Below, one piece after another: positions 1 to 10,269 of a DNA stretch of 38,021 nt. This DNA is from Deltaproteobacteria bacterium (lineage in GTDB: Bacteria > Myxococcota_A > UBA9160 > JAFDDA01), in assembly GCA_019311105.1 (NCBI GenBank), contig JAFDDA010000068.1, positions 1 to 38,021 of the forward strand. The letters run 5' to 3'. The number at the start of each line of letters is the position of its first letter. Position 1 is the first letter of the stretch. The translations under genes and the position numbers were made by a program. A model generated the notes under the pieces. The model was given only the letters and a program-made list of their open reading frames with translations, ran no database searches and had not been told where the DNA came from.

Positions 1-3000
1 GCTCTGCCCTTCGTAGAAGGCATTGCCCATGTCGAAGAAGACGATGCCGAGCAGGCCCAGCTGCTCCGAGATCGGGAAGCGGTACTCGAAGGAGAGCGAG
101 AAGAACTTGTTTCCGCCGATCACGTCGGTCTCGTCGAGATCGTCGAAATCGTCGATCTTGCGGTCGTCGAGGCTGTTGCACTCGCCGTCCTGATCGCCCT
201 GGTTGTTGACGAAGCCGGGCCCACCGGGCGAGCCGACCGGGAGGTCCTGACACGTGCCGGTGACGATCTCCCGGCCGACGGGCGCGAAGATGTTGCCGGC
301 GCCCAGGATGTTGGTGCTGCGACGCAATACGGCGCGCCGCGGCCCCACCGAACGGGCGCGAAAGCCACGGAGCTGGAACGTCCCCAGCCCGCCGAGGAAG
401 TAGCGCTCGGTCAGCGGGAGCTCGATGTCCTGATCGATGTCCGCGAGGATCTTCACCTCGTCCTCGAGCAGGCCGATCGGGACGACGCCCGTCTGGAACT
501 GGCCCGGGATGTCCCAATCGTCGAACTCGTTGAACGGGATCGCCCAGCCGCTGCGGAAGGTCGCCGAGAAGGTGGAGCGCCCGCCAAAGTACGGGATGAA
601 CTCGGGCGCGCGCCAGTACTTCGCGACGCGCGCTTCGAGACGAAGGAACTGCGAGAAGCCGCCGAGCCCCGCGAACTCGGCGGAGCCCGCGGCCTGCAGG
701 CCGCGCGTCGGGACGACACGGTCGTCGCGGGTGTCGGTGCGGAAGGACAAGCCGAGCAGGCTCGTCGTCTGGCTGCCGCCGAGGACCTGTCGGAAGATCG
801 GCGACGAGGCGTTGATGTTCGCGTCTTCCGTGAGATCGCGAGACGAGAAGTTGTACCGGATGAACCCGCGCGAAGTGCCGACGCGATCGAGGGCATGGCT
901 GAAGGTCAGATCGAGACCGGTCTGGATCTGCTCGAAGTCCTCGAACTCGACCTGGGTGCGGAAGATCGTGCCCTGAATGCCCCAGTCGCTGCCACGGATG
1001 TGGTTGTCCGAGAACGAGAGGAAGAAGCGGTTCGAACGGCCGCCCCAGTCCATGGAGGCCTGCACCGCATAGCCGCGGCCGAACAGGTTCGACTGGGAGA
1101 GGCTGCCGTTCAGCACGAACTTGTCCTGGGACGAGAACCCGGCCCCGAAGGAAAGCGAGCCCGTGGGCCGCTCCACCACCCGGACCTCGAGGTCGAGCTG
1201 CTCGGGCTCGGTCGTCTGGACCGGCTCGAGGTTCACCTCTTCGAAGAAGCCGAGCCGCTGGACCTTGGCACGCGAGATGTTGATCGAACGCGCCGAATAG
1301 AGCTGCCCTTCGACGATGTCCATCTGCTTGCGCAACACCGGGTCGACCGTGTTCGTGTTGCCCACGAACTCGACCTCCCGGACGAAGTAGAGCGGGCCCT
1401 TCTCCACCTGGAAGACGACGTCGATCAGCTTGCCTTCGTCGTCGACCTTGGTGCGCGGGTTCACGCTCGCGAAATAGAAGCCGCGGTCGGTGTAGTGGCG
1501 GGTCAGGACCTCGACATCGGCGGTGAGGGCCGCGCGGTTGAAGATGTCCTCCTCCTTGAGGTTCAGCTTCCTGCGCAGGGAGTCGAGGTCGATCGACTCG
1601 TCGCCGGCCACATCGATCTTGCCCGTGTCGTAGCGGTCGCCCTCGACGATCTCGACGCGCACGAGCAGGCCTTGGAGGGAGGTCTCGATCACGGGCTCGT
1701 GGACCTCGACATGGATGTAGCCCTTGTTGGCGTAGCGGTCTTCGACGCTGCGGAGATCCTGCAGGAAGATCGGCTCGGAGTACGTGCCCGCGTTGGTGAG
1801 GTAGCGCGACGCGTAGGAGTGCCAGCTCCAGGGCTTGGTCTTCATGCCCTTGCGGAGTTCGTCGGTGGTGAAGGCGGTGTTGCCTTCGAACACGATTCCG
1901 GTCAGGCGCAGTTTGTTGGCTTCGTCGACGTCGAAGTTGATGGCGACGGCACCCTCGGAGATCGTGTCAATCTCGTAGGTCACCTTCGCAAGGTAGTAGC
2001 CCTGGGCGCGATAGAGCGCCTCGATGCGCGCACGGTTCTCGAGCAGCAGGGGATAGTCGAGGGTCGAGCCCGTGGTGAGGGTCAACGCGTCGCGGATGCG
2101 GTCGCCGTCTACGGAATCGTTGCCGGTGATCGAGACGCGGCGGACGACCGGGTTCTCCTCCACCTGGAAGATCACGATCCAGCCGTCGTCGGTCTCCTCG
2201 CTGAAGACCTGCACGTTCTTGAAGAAGCCGAGGCCATAGACCTGGAGGACGTCCTGGGCGATCTGCCCGGCCTGGTAGGGGTCACCGGGCCGGAGCGCGA
2301 TGCGCGCGCGCACGGCGTCGGCCTCGATGCGGCGGTTGCCCCGCACGCGGATCTCGTAGACGAGCGCGACGTCTTCGTCCGGGGTGTCGGCCACGCCGGG
2401 CGTCACGCCGAACAAACTCGACTCGGGGACGATGCGGAACAGCACACGAATGCCGTCGGATTCGCGTTCGGCCTCCAGGGTCGCAGTGGCAACGCCGGGG
2501 AGTGTTCGTAGGAAGACGAGGTCGAGCTCGGCGGTCGACGAGTCGTAGAGTTCGCCGACCCGGGTGCCGAGGCCGCTGCGCGGGCTCCTGGGGAGCGCTT
2601 CCTCGCCTTCGATCCGGACCTCCTTCACCAGGCCGCGGGTTTCCGCCGCCAGGTTGGCGACCAGACGGTCGGCGAGTTCGTTGACCCGATCGAGCAGTTG
2701 GTCTTCGCTGGCGGCGGTGAAGACGATGGTTTCGCTGGCGGCGTCGGATTCGACGGGCGTCACCTGGACGTCGAGGCTGAAATGACCGGCAAGCTCCGTG
2801 AGGCTCCCGCTCACGACGTAGTCGGCGCCGAGTTCGAGGGCGAGCCTTCGCAGGGCGACCCCGCTCAGTTCGCCGGCCGCATAGTCGACGAGCGCCTCGC
2901 GCACGATCACCGAGTCGACGACCAGGATGCGGCCACTGGCTTCGAGGCGGGACGACAGCAGATTGGCAAGGGATTGCTCGAGGTAGCCGAGAGGCTGCGC

Positions 3001-3174
3001 GCTGTGGATCCGGAACGGTGTCACAGCCACCAGGACGCGGATCGCATCGGGTGCCGACGCCGCGGGCTCCCCCGCTGCCGCGGGCACCTGGGCCTGCGCC
3101 GCCAAGCCACTGCCAAATGCGAACGCGGCGCACACGGCGGCGAACCAGGCCCTGGCAATGCGGCTGCGCTGCAA
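1..3174 (-). CDS. bamA: Outer-membrane protein assembly factor BamA, C-terminus cut by window edge
   Basis: Central Omp85 subunit of the BAM complex, which inserts beta-barrel proteins into the outer membrane. The frame is open from a stop at 3243-3241 to base 1, giving 1058 visible residues. No ATG lies between that stop and the signal peptide, so I start at TTG 3174, behind the Shine-Dalgarno-like GGGGGAAG. Order: signal peptide (~1-28, cleavage near AAQA/QV); a TolB/FlgO-like domain (~35-165, motif VAVTPFRI); six POTRA-like repeats starting near 179, 273, 345, 421, 516 and 596 (for example YEIRVRGN, VRRVSITGN, VREVEFVGNTNT); then the barrel from ~666, with the LRGF form of the conserved barrel motif near 933 and FFDMGNAF at the window edge. 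Typical BamA has five POTRA domains and about 800 residues, so this one is enlarged at the N terminus. It lies downstream of lolD behind its own promoter. The family call is secure; the exact POTRA boundaries are my reading. Confidence 0.95.
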   Translation of the reverse strand, partial: MQRSRIARAWFAAVCAAFAFGSGLAAQAQVPAAAGEPAASAPDAIRVLVAVTPFRIHSAQPLGYLEQSLANLLSSRLEASGRILVVDSVIVREALVDYAAGELSGVALRRLALELGADYVVSGSLTELAGHFSLDVQVTPVESDAASETIVFTAASEDQLLDRVNELADRLVANLAAETRGLVKEVRIEGEEALPRSPRSGLGTRVGELYDSSTAELDLVFLRTLPGVATATLEAERESDGIRVLFRIVPESSLFGVTPGVADTPDEDVALVYEIRVRGNRRIEADAVRARIALRPGDPYQAGQIAQDVLQVYGLGFFKNVQVFSEETDDGWIVIFQVEENPVVRRVSITGNDSVDGDRIRDALTLTTGSTLDYPLLLENRARIEALYRAQGYYLAKVTYEIDTISEGAVAINFDVDEANKLRLTGIVFEGNTAFTTDELRKGMKTKPWSWHSYASRYLTNAGTYSEPIFLQDLRSVEDRYANKGYIHVEVHEPVIETSLQGLLVRVEIVEGDRYDTGKIDVAGDESIDLDSLRRKLNLKEEDIFNRAALTADVEVLTRHYTDRGFYFASVNPRTKVDDEGKLIDVVFQVEKGPLYFVREVEFVGNTNTVDPVLRKQMDIVEGQLYSARSINISRAKVQRLGFFEEVNLEPVQTTEPEQLDLEVRVVERPTGSLSFGAGFSSQDKFVLNGSLSQSNLFGRGYAVQASMDWGGRSNRFFLSFSDNHIRGSDWGIQGTIFRTQVEFEDFEQIQTGLDLTFSHALDRVGTSRGFIRYNFSSRDLTEDANINASSPIFRQVLGGSQTTSLLGLSFRTDTRDDRVVPTRGLQAAGSAEFAGLGGFSQFLRLEARVAKYWRAPEFIPYFGGRSTFSATFRSGWAIPFNEFDDWDIPGQFQTGVVPIGLLEDEVKILADIDQDIELPLTERYFLGGLGTFQLRGFRARSVGPRRAVLRRSTNILGAGNIFAPVGREIVTGTCQDLPVGSPGGPGFVNNQGDQDGECNSLDDRKIDDFDDLDETDVIGGNKFFSLSFEYRFPISEQLGLLGIVFFDMGNAFYEGQS

Positions 3175-3237
3175 GCTCTTCCCCCGGAGTGCGGCCGCGC
3201 GGCCGCTGCGGCCGGACGAGCCGGCCGCCGAGGGCCG

Positions 3238-3267
3238 ATTCTAACGGCAACGCCCTTCGAGCGGCAA
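3238..3267 (-). promoter_or_regulatory. Sigma-70-like promoter for bamA
   Basis: In the 177-base gap between the lolD stop and the bamA start, the minus strand reads TTGCCG (3267-3262), an 18-base spacer, then TAGAAT (3243-3238). The -10 box matches the TATAAT consensus at five of six positions and the -35 at four of six. Transcription would start near 3231, leaving a leader of about 57 bases before the TTG start. An A-rich stretch lies just upstream. Predicted by eye only. Confidence 0.5.
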
Positions 3268-3351
3268 CCGCAACGCCGCCTCTTTTCCCTTGTTTTCCGG
3301 ATGTTTGTGACGGAACCCGCCCATCGGCTGCGGGGTCGGGCCAGGCCTCGC

Positions 3352-4015
<664 letters not shown>

Positions 4016-4023
<8 letters not shown>

Positions 4024-5998
4024 ATCGGAGCGCCTCCGCCGGGTCGAGGCGCGCGCCCTGCCGGCTCGGCAGCAACGTGGCTCCGAGCGAGAGCACCATC
4101 GAGAGCGTCACGACCGCCGAGATCTGCACCGGATCGAACTCCCACGGGAAGTGCGACAGCGGGTAGACGTTCTGCGGCAGCGCGTCGATGCCGAAGAGGG
4201 TCTCGACCCAGCGTTGGATCCAGTCGAGCTGGGTCGTCACCATCACGCCCGCCACGACGCCGAGCCCCGTGCCGACGAGCCCGATCAGGGTCCCCTCGAT
4301 GGCGAAGATGCGTTCGATCACCGCATCCTCGGCGCCCATGGTCTTCAAGATCGCGATGTCGCTCGACTTCTCCATGATCAGCATGATGAGCGTCGCGACG
4401 ATCATGAACGCCGCCACGACGATGATCATCGTGAGCAGCACGAACATCATCACGCGCTCGGTCTTCAAGGCTTGGAAGAAGGACGGGAAGAACTGCTTCC
4501 AATCCACGGTGTAGAACGGCGAGCCGAGCACGCCCTGGGTCGCATCGCCGACGGGTTGGGAACGCAGGTAGTCGGTGACCTGCACGAGCACGCCTTCGAC
4601 CACGTCGGCCTCGCGCAGGAAATCCTGGGCGGCATCGAGGTCGACGTAGGTGAAGACCTGCTCGTATTGGAGGAGCGTCGACTTGAAGACGCCGGAAACG
4701 CGAAAGCGTTTCAGGCGCGGCGCGGGGCCGAGCGGCGTCTGCGGCCCACCAAAGGGCGAGATCACGAGGATCGGGTCGTCGACCTGGAAGCCCAGGTTGG
4801 TCGCCAGGACGTGGCCGATCACGATGCCCGGAACGGGCGCGCCGCCGTCGATGGCGCGCGGCGCGAAATCCTCGAGCGAACCCTCGCTGACGGCGCCTTC
4901 CAGCTCGCCGACGGCTGAGATGTGTTCGGGGTCGATGCCACGCAGGCGCACGCCTACGATCTGGCCGCCCTCCCCTCGCACCATGCCTTCCGCGTCGAGA
5001 AAGGGGGAGGCGGCGCGCACGTCGGCCACCGCCTCCACTTTTTCGCGCACCTCGTCATAGCCACCGAAGCGACCCGTGTGGCTGTGGATGGTGAAGTGGG
5101 CGCGGTTGCCGATCACCTCGTCGCGCCAGACGCCGGCGAAGCCATTCATGACCGACAGCACGGTGATGATGAGCCACACCCCCGTGGCGACGCCGCCGAC
5201 GCAGATCATGCTGATCACCGAGATGAAGGTCTGCCGGCGCTTGGCAAAGAGGTAGCGGAGCCCCACGAACCATTCGATGCTGCCGCCCAGGCCCGCAAAG
5301 CCGGCGACGGCCAGCGGCAGCAAGCCGAGCAGGATCAGGTTCACCACGAGGGAGCCCAGGATCAGGCCGGCTGCGGCGATCCCGAACTGCGGCGTCGGCA
5401 AGAGGAAGGAGACGACGGCGAAGGCGGCGACCACCGCGGCCAGGACGAAGGCGAACCGTTCACCCCCCGGCTCGCCGCCGGCTCGCACTCGACGACGCCG
5501 CAAGAAGAGGCCTGTGCACACCGCAAGCAACGTCGCGAGGATCAGGGCCCCGTGACGCCCGGCGCCGGACGTCCCCAGGCCGAAGGCCACCGACAGCGTG
5601 ACGCAGGTCGCGCCGGCCAGGACCGCCGGGCGCAGGCGGTGGAGCCCAAGCCAGACGACCCCCATGGCCAGCAACGTCCCACCCGCGCCGTAGAGCGCGG
5701 CCCAACGCCGCATGGCGTCCGGGTCGGCTTCGATCCCCAGGGCATCGGGCGTGAGGCTGCGCATCGCCACGGCGCCGCCGAAGAGCGCCCAACCCACGGC
5801 CGCCGCACCGATCCAGCGCGGGTCTCGCGCCGTGCGAGCGAAGCGATCGAGCACCACCACGGCGGACGTCAGGAATACGACGCTCATGCCGATCAACGAC
5901 AGCGCGAGCGCCACGATGAACGACAGGGCCAACGTGCCACTGGCGGCCGTCAGGCCGTCCCAGATGGCGGCGGCCAGGATGCCGAGGCTCCCAGACAT
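4016..5998 (-). CDS. lolC: LolC/LolE-family lipoprotein-releasing permease with large N-terminal membrane extension
   Basis: Membrane subunit of the lipoprotein-releasing transporter. Residues ~241-660 are a standard LolC/E permease: IEWFVGLRYLFAKRRQTF at the start, a first transmembrane segment (SVISMICVGGVATGVWL), a large periplasmic MacB-type domain, three C-terminal membrane segments and an LDPAEALRYE tail. Residues 1-240 are extra: about seven hydrophobic segments (roughly 22-50, 62-80, 100-119, 124-141, 150-166, 182-200 and 205-237) joined by short loops. LolC and LolE are normally about 400-415 residues. The start is the ATG directly after the lysS stop (TAG then ATG, no gap). Only one permease gene is visible, so a homodimer with LolD is likely; that is inference. 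I do not recognise the extension's family. Confidence 0.9.
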
Positions 5999-7510
5999 CT
6001 AGGCGTCGCCCTCGCCGCCGTCGTCGCCATCACCCGGCGCCTGCGGTCGCATGTGCGGGAAGAGCTTCACCTCTCGGATCGAAGCGGTGTCGGTGAGCAC
6101 CATCGCAAGGCGCCCGATGCCGATGCCGAGGCCGCCGGTCGGCGGCATGCCGTGCTCGAGGGCGCGCAGGAAATCCTCGTCCATCGGGTGTGCCTCGGCG
6201 TCGCCCTCGGCGGCGGCCTTCTGCTGAGCCTCAAAACGCTCGCGCTGCACGCCGGGGTCGTTCTGTTCGCTGAAGGCGTTCCCGATCTCCATTCCGGCCA
6301 TGTAGATCTCGAATCGCTCCGCCACGCGTGGGTCCTCGCGCGACTCCTTGGCGAGCGGCGACAGGGCGACCGGGTGGTTCGTGATGAAGGTCGGCTGCTG
6401 GAGGTCGGGCTCGACGTGGTCGCTGAACAGCTCGTCCACCAGCACGGCCCAGGTGGGTGCATCGCCAGGGTCGAGGCCGCGCTCGCGCACGGCCGCGCGC
6501 AATCCATCGACGTCCTCGGCGGCCTGGATGTCGATGCCGGTGGCAGCGAGGATCGCGTCGCGCATGCTCTTGCGGGGCCACGTGCCGTCGAGTTCGAGCG
6601 TCTGCCCTTGATAAGGCAAGGAGAGACTCCCCACCGCCTCCTGCGCGATGTGCTTCAGCATCGCCTCGGTCAGATCCATCATGTCGTGGTAGTCGGCGTA
6701 GGCCTGGTAGCACTCCATGATGCTGAACTCGGGGTTGTGCTTCTTCGAGATTCCCTCGTTCCGGAAGTTGCGCCCGATCTCGTAGACCCGGTCGAGGCCA
6801 CCGATCACCAGCCGTTTCAAGTACAGCTCGTCGGAGATCCGCAGGAAGAGATCCTGCCCGAGCTGCTTGTGGTGGGTGGTGAAGGGCTGAGCCGCCGCCC
6901 CGCCATAGATCGTCTGGAGGACCGGCGTCTCGACCTCGAGGAAGCCACGCCCGTCGAGGAAGCTGCGCATGGCGGTGACCGCGCGGCTGCGCACGAGGGC
7001 GATCTCGCGGGCGCGGGGGTTCGCCAGAAGGTCGAGATAGCGCTGCCGGAACCGGGCCTCGTGGTCTTGAAGGCCGTGCCACTTCTCCGGCAAGGGACGG
7101 ACGCTCTTGGCGAGCACGGTGATGGCGCGGGCGTCCACGGTGAGCTCGCCGGTCTTCGTGCGCCACACCGGGCCCTCGACCCGAACGAAGTCGCCCACGT
7201 CGAGCTGTTTGCCGAGCGCAAAGGCGTCGGCCTCCATCTCCTGCTTGCGCAGACTCACCTGGAGCGACACGCCGCCCTCGACCAGGCGCCAGAAGCGCAG
7301 CTTCCCGAAGGAGCGGATCGCGAGGATGCGGCCGGCCACCGCGGTCGTGGGCGCCTCCGCCTCGAGCGTCTCGACGTCCTTCGCGTCATGCGCCGCGCGC
7401 ACGTCGGCGAGGCTCGTGAAGCCCTCGACACGCGCCGGGAACACGTCGACGCCGTCCTTGCGAAGCGCCTCCAACCGTTCGGCTCGGACCTTTCGCTCCT
7501 GTTCGCTCAT
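5999..7510 (-). CDS. lysS: Lysyl-tRNA synthetase, class II
   Basis: Charges tRNA-Lys with lysine in the cytoplasm. The product has 503 residues, the usual bacterial class II length. After an N-terminal OB-fold anticodon-binding domain (SLQVSLRKQEM, VEGPVWRTKTGE) come the class II motifs: motif 1 region with FRQRYLDLLANPRAR, motif 2 RNFRNEGISKKHNPEF, and motif 3 GLGIGIGRLAMVL followed by REVKLFPHMRP. The open frame extends upstream to 7813, but that part lies inside prfB. I chose ATG 7510 because MSEQERKVRAERL is a normal LysRS start and forms an ATGA overlap with the prfB stop. The TAG at 6001-5999 touches the lolC ATG. Confidence 0.96.
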   Translation of the reverse strand: MSEQERKVRAERLEALRKDGVDVFPARVEGFTSLADVRAAHDAKDVETLEAEAPTTAVAGRILAIRSFGKLRFWRLVEGGVSLQVSLRKQEMEADAFALGKQLDVGDFVRVEGPVWRTKTGELTVDARAITVLAKSVRPLPEKWHGLQDHEARFRQRYLDLLANPRAREIALVRSRAVTAMRSFLDGRGFLEVETPVLQTIYGGAAAQPFTTHHKQLGQDLFLRISDELYLKRLVIGGLDRVYEIGRNFRNEGISKKHNPEFSIMECYQAYADYHDMMDLTEAMLKHIAQEAVGSLSLPYQGQTLELDGTWPRKSMRDAILAATGIDIQAAEDVDGLRAAVRERGLDPGDAPTWAVLVDELFSDHVEPDLQQPTFITNHPVALSPLAKESREDPRVAERFEIYMAGMEIGNAFSEQNDPGVQRERFEAQQKAAAEGDAEAHPMDEDFLRALEHGMPPTGGLGIGIGRLAMVLTDTASIREVKLFPHMRPQAPGDGDDGGEGDA

Positions 7511-8650
7511 TTCTTCTCCGAGTGACCGCCCGCTGCCTCGTGGAGGAGCATCGCGCGAATGAAGGGGTCGAGGTCTCCGTCGAGCACCGCCTCGGTGTTG
7601 CCGATCTCGAGCTTCGTGCGATGGTCCTTGATGCGCTGGGCCGGGTGCAACGTGTAGGAGCGGATCTGGCTGCCGAAGCCGATCTCGCGCTTCTCGCCGC
7701 GTAGCGCATCCATCTCCGCCTCCTTCTCCCGGGTGTAGTATTCGAAGAGGCGCGCCCGCAAGACCTTCATCGCGGACGCCTTGTTCTTGTGCTGGGAGCG
7801 TTCGTTCTGGCACTGGACGACGATGCCCGTCGGCGCGTGGGTGAGCCGCACCGCCGAGTCCGTCTTGTTGACGTGCTGGCCGCCCGCGCCCCCTGCGCGA
7901 TAGGTATCGATCCGCAGATCCTTGTCGTCGATCTCGACGTCGACGTCGTCGTCGATCTCCGGCAGCACCGACACGCTGGCAAAGGCCGTGTGGCGGCGAT
8001 GCTGGGAATCGAAGGGCGAGATCCGAACGAGGCGGTGCACGCCCTCTTCCGTTCGCGAGTAGCCATAGGCGTAATCGCCCATGACGTTCAGGGTCACGCC
8101 GCGCAGGCCGGCTTCGTCCCCCGGCTGGGTGTCGAGGATTTCGGTCTTATAGCCCCGCCGCTCGGCCCACCGCAGATACATGCGCAGCAGCATCTCCGCC
8201 CAGTCGCAAGCGTCGGTGCCGCCGGCGCCCGCGTTGATGGAGACGATGGCGTTGCTCGCGTCGTGTTCGCCGGCGAGCAGCCGGCGGAGTTCGGCCTCCT
8301 CGAGGTCCGTCTCGGCGCGTTCGAGCTTCTCGGCCGCTTCGGTTCGGGTGGCGGGGTCGTCGGCCTCGGCCGCGAGTTCGAGCAGCACCTCGGCCTCTTC
8401 GATCACCTCGGAGAGCGAGTCGAAGACCTCGAGTTCACGCTCTACGGAGCGCTTCTCGCGCAGCAGCTTCTCGGCGCGCTCGCGGTCCTCCCAGAGGTCG
8501 GGCTGTGCCGACTGCTCCTCGAGTTCCTGGCCGCGGATGCGAAGCCCTTCGACGTCAAAGACGCCCCCGGAGCTCGCCGAACCGTTCCTTCTGCCTGCGC
8601 AGCCGGTCGGCAAGCTCGGCGGGGTCCAAGCCCTGGGCTGTCTCGCTCAT
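7507..8650 (-). CDS. prfB: Peptide chain release factor 2 (programmed +1 frameshift)
   Basis: RF2 terminates translation at UGA and UAA. The gene is in two frames. Codons 1-31 run from ATG 8650 to the in-frame TGA at 8557-8555; skipping one T after CTT (8560-8558) continues as DVEGLRIRGQELEEQ to the TGA at 7509-7507, giving 380 residues. The joined protein has the RF2 codon-recognition tripeptide SPF at 211-213 and the peptidyl-hydrolase loop GGAGGQHVNK with GGQ at 256-258. The ATG overlaps the lnt stop (ATGA) and the prfB stop overlaps the lysS start (ATGA). A single-frame annotation would start wrongly near 8613 and lose the true N terminus. The factor reads UGA, the stop used at most overlapping junctions here. 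Confidence 0.96.
8554..8568 (-). promoter_or_regulatory. RF2 autoregulatory +1 frameshift site
   Basis: The minus strand reads an SD-like GGGGG (8568-8564), CGT, then CTTTGAC (8560-8554). This is the classic prfB recoding cassette: a Shine-Dalgarno-like stimulator three bases upstream of a CTT TGA C slip site. When RF2 is scarce the ribosome pauses at TGA and slips forward by one base into the main frame, so RF2 controls its own level. All three elements and their spacing are intact. Confidence 0.93.
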
Positions 8651-10269
8651 CGGGTCTCCCCTTCTTCGCGCCTCACCCGACGCCGCGATACGACGAGGGC
8701 CGCGAGGCCGGCAAGCCAGCAGGCGTGGACGAACCGATCGCCGTGCTCGCTGTAGTACGTCCCACCCGCTGGTGGGTTCAGCAACGGGACGTCGGCCACG
8801 AGGAACCCCTCCTCGAAGATGGCCGTCTGCTCCCGAACGCGCCCCTGCGCATCGATGATTGCCGTCACCCCCGTGTTCGCCGCCCGTGCCGTCCACACGC
8901 GGTTCTCCGCGGATCGAACGGCCGTCATGGCGAGGAACTGATGGGGGGCCCCGGTTTGCCCGTACCACGCGTCGTTGGTGATCGCGAGCAACACGCCCGC
9001 GCCGTCGTGCACGAACCGCCTCACGAGGTCCGGGAAGATGAGTTCATAGCAAATGGGCACGCCGACGGTCACGCCATCGCGGCCCGGGAGGCCGATCGTG
9101 ACAGCACGCGGGCCGCTGCCCCGGGTCACGTTGTCGTCGGCGATGCCCGCTGCCACGGCCTGGAAGAAGCGGCCCACCAGGTTGCGCAGCGGGACGTATT
9201 CCCCGAAGGGAACCAGGTGTGCCTTGTCGTAGCGCTCGGTGACGGCTTCGCCCTCGAGCACGAACGCGCTGTCGAAGAAGCGGAAGCGGCTGCCTCCCGG
9301 GCGGAGTTCGCCCTCGGGCTTCTCCTCCACCGCCACGGCGCCCACCACGAGCGTGGCGCCGGTCTCGACCGCGAGGGCGCCCAGCCGCGCGCGTGTCTCC
9401 TCGTTCCGGTTCACCGACCCCGGCACCGCCGTCTCGGGCCACAGGATGAGCTCCGCGCCTTCGCGCGCGGCGGCGCGGCTCAGGCGTTCGTAGATCTGAA
9501 GCGTCCGGTCCGCCCACTCGGGGCTCCACTTCACACCCTGATCGATGTTCCCCTGGATGGCTGCAATGCGAATCGTGGGCCCGGTCGAGTCGGTCGGGGC
9601 GGGAGCCAGCACGCCGACGCCTTGCGTCAGCGCGCCGAGGCCGTGCGCCAGCAGGACGAGCGCGGGTGCCGCCCAGGTCGCAGCGCGGCCACGCGCGCGC
9701 ACGGCTTCGAGGGCGCCCAGGCCGCCGAGGACCGTCAGGAAGGACAACCCATACACACCCGTGAAGGCCACGACGGGAAGCAACGGCTCATTCAGATGCT
9801 GGGCGTAGCCGAGCGTGCCCCACGGAAACCCGCTGAAGAGGAACGACCGAAGGTGATCGCTCACCGCCCAGAGCGCGGCACCGGCGAAGGGCAGCACGGC
9901 GCGCGGGAGTCGAAGGCTCGCGAACGCGGCAGCGAACAACGCGGGGAAGAGTGCGAGATACAGGGCGAGGCCCGCCGGCGCGAGGAAGCCGACGAAGACC
10001 GGTGCATGCCCGTAGATCACGGTCACGTGATAGATCCAATGCAGGATCGCCGTGTGGGCGAGCCAGCCGGCCAGGAAGCCGAGCCGCAGGGCCCGGCCCG
10101 ACGGCAGCCCCGCCACCGCGAGCGCCAGGAACACGGGCCCGAGCCAGCCCACGACGAAGCCCAGGTCGAGGACCCGCTCGCCGATCGGATGCGGGAAGCT
10201 GAGGAAGGTCGCGACCGCGTAGGCCAGCAACCACCCGGAACGTCCGGAGAGGAAGCGGGCCCGGCTCAT
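8647..10269 (-). CDS. lnt: Apolipoprotein N-acyltransferase
   Basis: Inner-membrane enzyme that adds the third acyl chain to the N-terminal cysteine of lipoproteins, needed before sorting by LolCDE. The first ~225 of 540 residues form several membrane segments; residues ~232-490 are a periplasmic nitrilase domain. The catalytic triad is visible: Glu279 in LILWPETAVPG, Lys349 in YDKAHLVPFGEYVP and Cys407 in GVPICYELIFPD. A final hydrophobic segment (~506-518) and an Arg-rich tail match the family layout. ATG 10269 overlaps the ybeY stop (ATGA), and its own TGA overlaps the prfB start. It shares the block with lolC and lolD, the next step of lipoprotein handling. Confidence 0.96.
   Translation of the reverse strand: MSRARFLSGRSGWLLAYAVATFLSFPHPIGERVLDLGFVVGWLGPVFLALAVAGLPSGRALRLGFLAGWLAHTAILHWIYHVTVIYGHAPVFVGFLAPAGLALYLALFPALFAAAFASLRLPRAVLPFAGAALWAVSDHLRSFLFSGFPWGTLGYAQHLNEPLLPVVAFTGVYGLSFLTVLGGLGALEAVRARGRAATWAAPALVLLAHGLGALTQGVGVLAPAPTDSTGPTIRIAAIQGNIDQGVKWSPEWADRTLQIYERLSRAAAREGAELILWPETAVPGSVNRNEETRARLGALAVETGATLVVGAVAVEEKPEGELRPGGSRFRFFDSAFVLEGEAVTERYDKAHLVPFGEYVPLRNLVGRFFQAVAAGIADDNVTRGSGPRAVTIGLPGRDGVTVGVPICYELIFPDLVRRFVHDGAGVLLAITNDAWYGQTGAPHQFLAMTAVRSAENRVWTARAANTGVTAIIDAQGRVREQTAIFEEGFLVADVPLLNPPAGGTYYSEHGDRFVHACWLAGLAALVVSRRRVRREEGETR

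Noticed and set aside
895-2511. Plus-strand open frame of 538 codons opposite bamA
   Set aside because: Acidic low-complexity mirror of the bamA frame, no ribosome-binding site or motif.
3312-3345. Possible lolD terminator hairpin downstream of the lolD stop
   Set aside because: The stem needs a bulge and lacks a T-run; not strong enough to list as a feature.
4922-7525. Plus-strand open frame of 867 codons opposite lolC and lysS
   Set aside because: It lies antisense to two well-recognised genes; its product is His/Asp/Arg-rich without motifs, a usual shadow in GC-rich DNA.
7511-7813. Upstream extension of lysS
   Set aside because: Would overlap prfB by 100 codons with non-homologous sequence; ATG 7510 gives the family start and an ATGA overlap.
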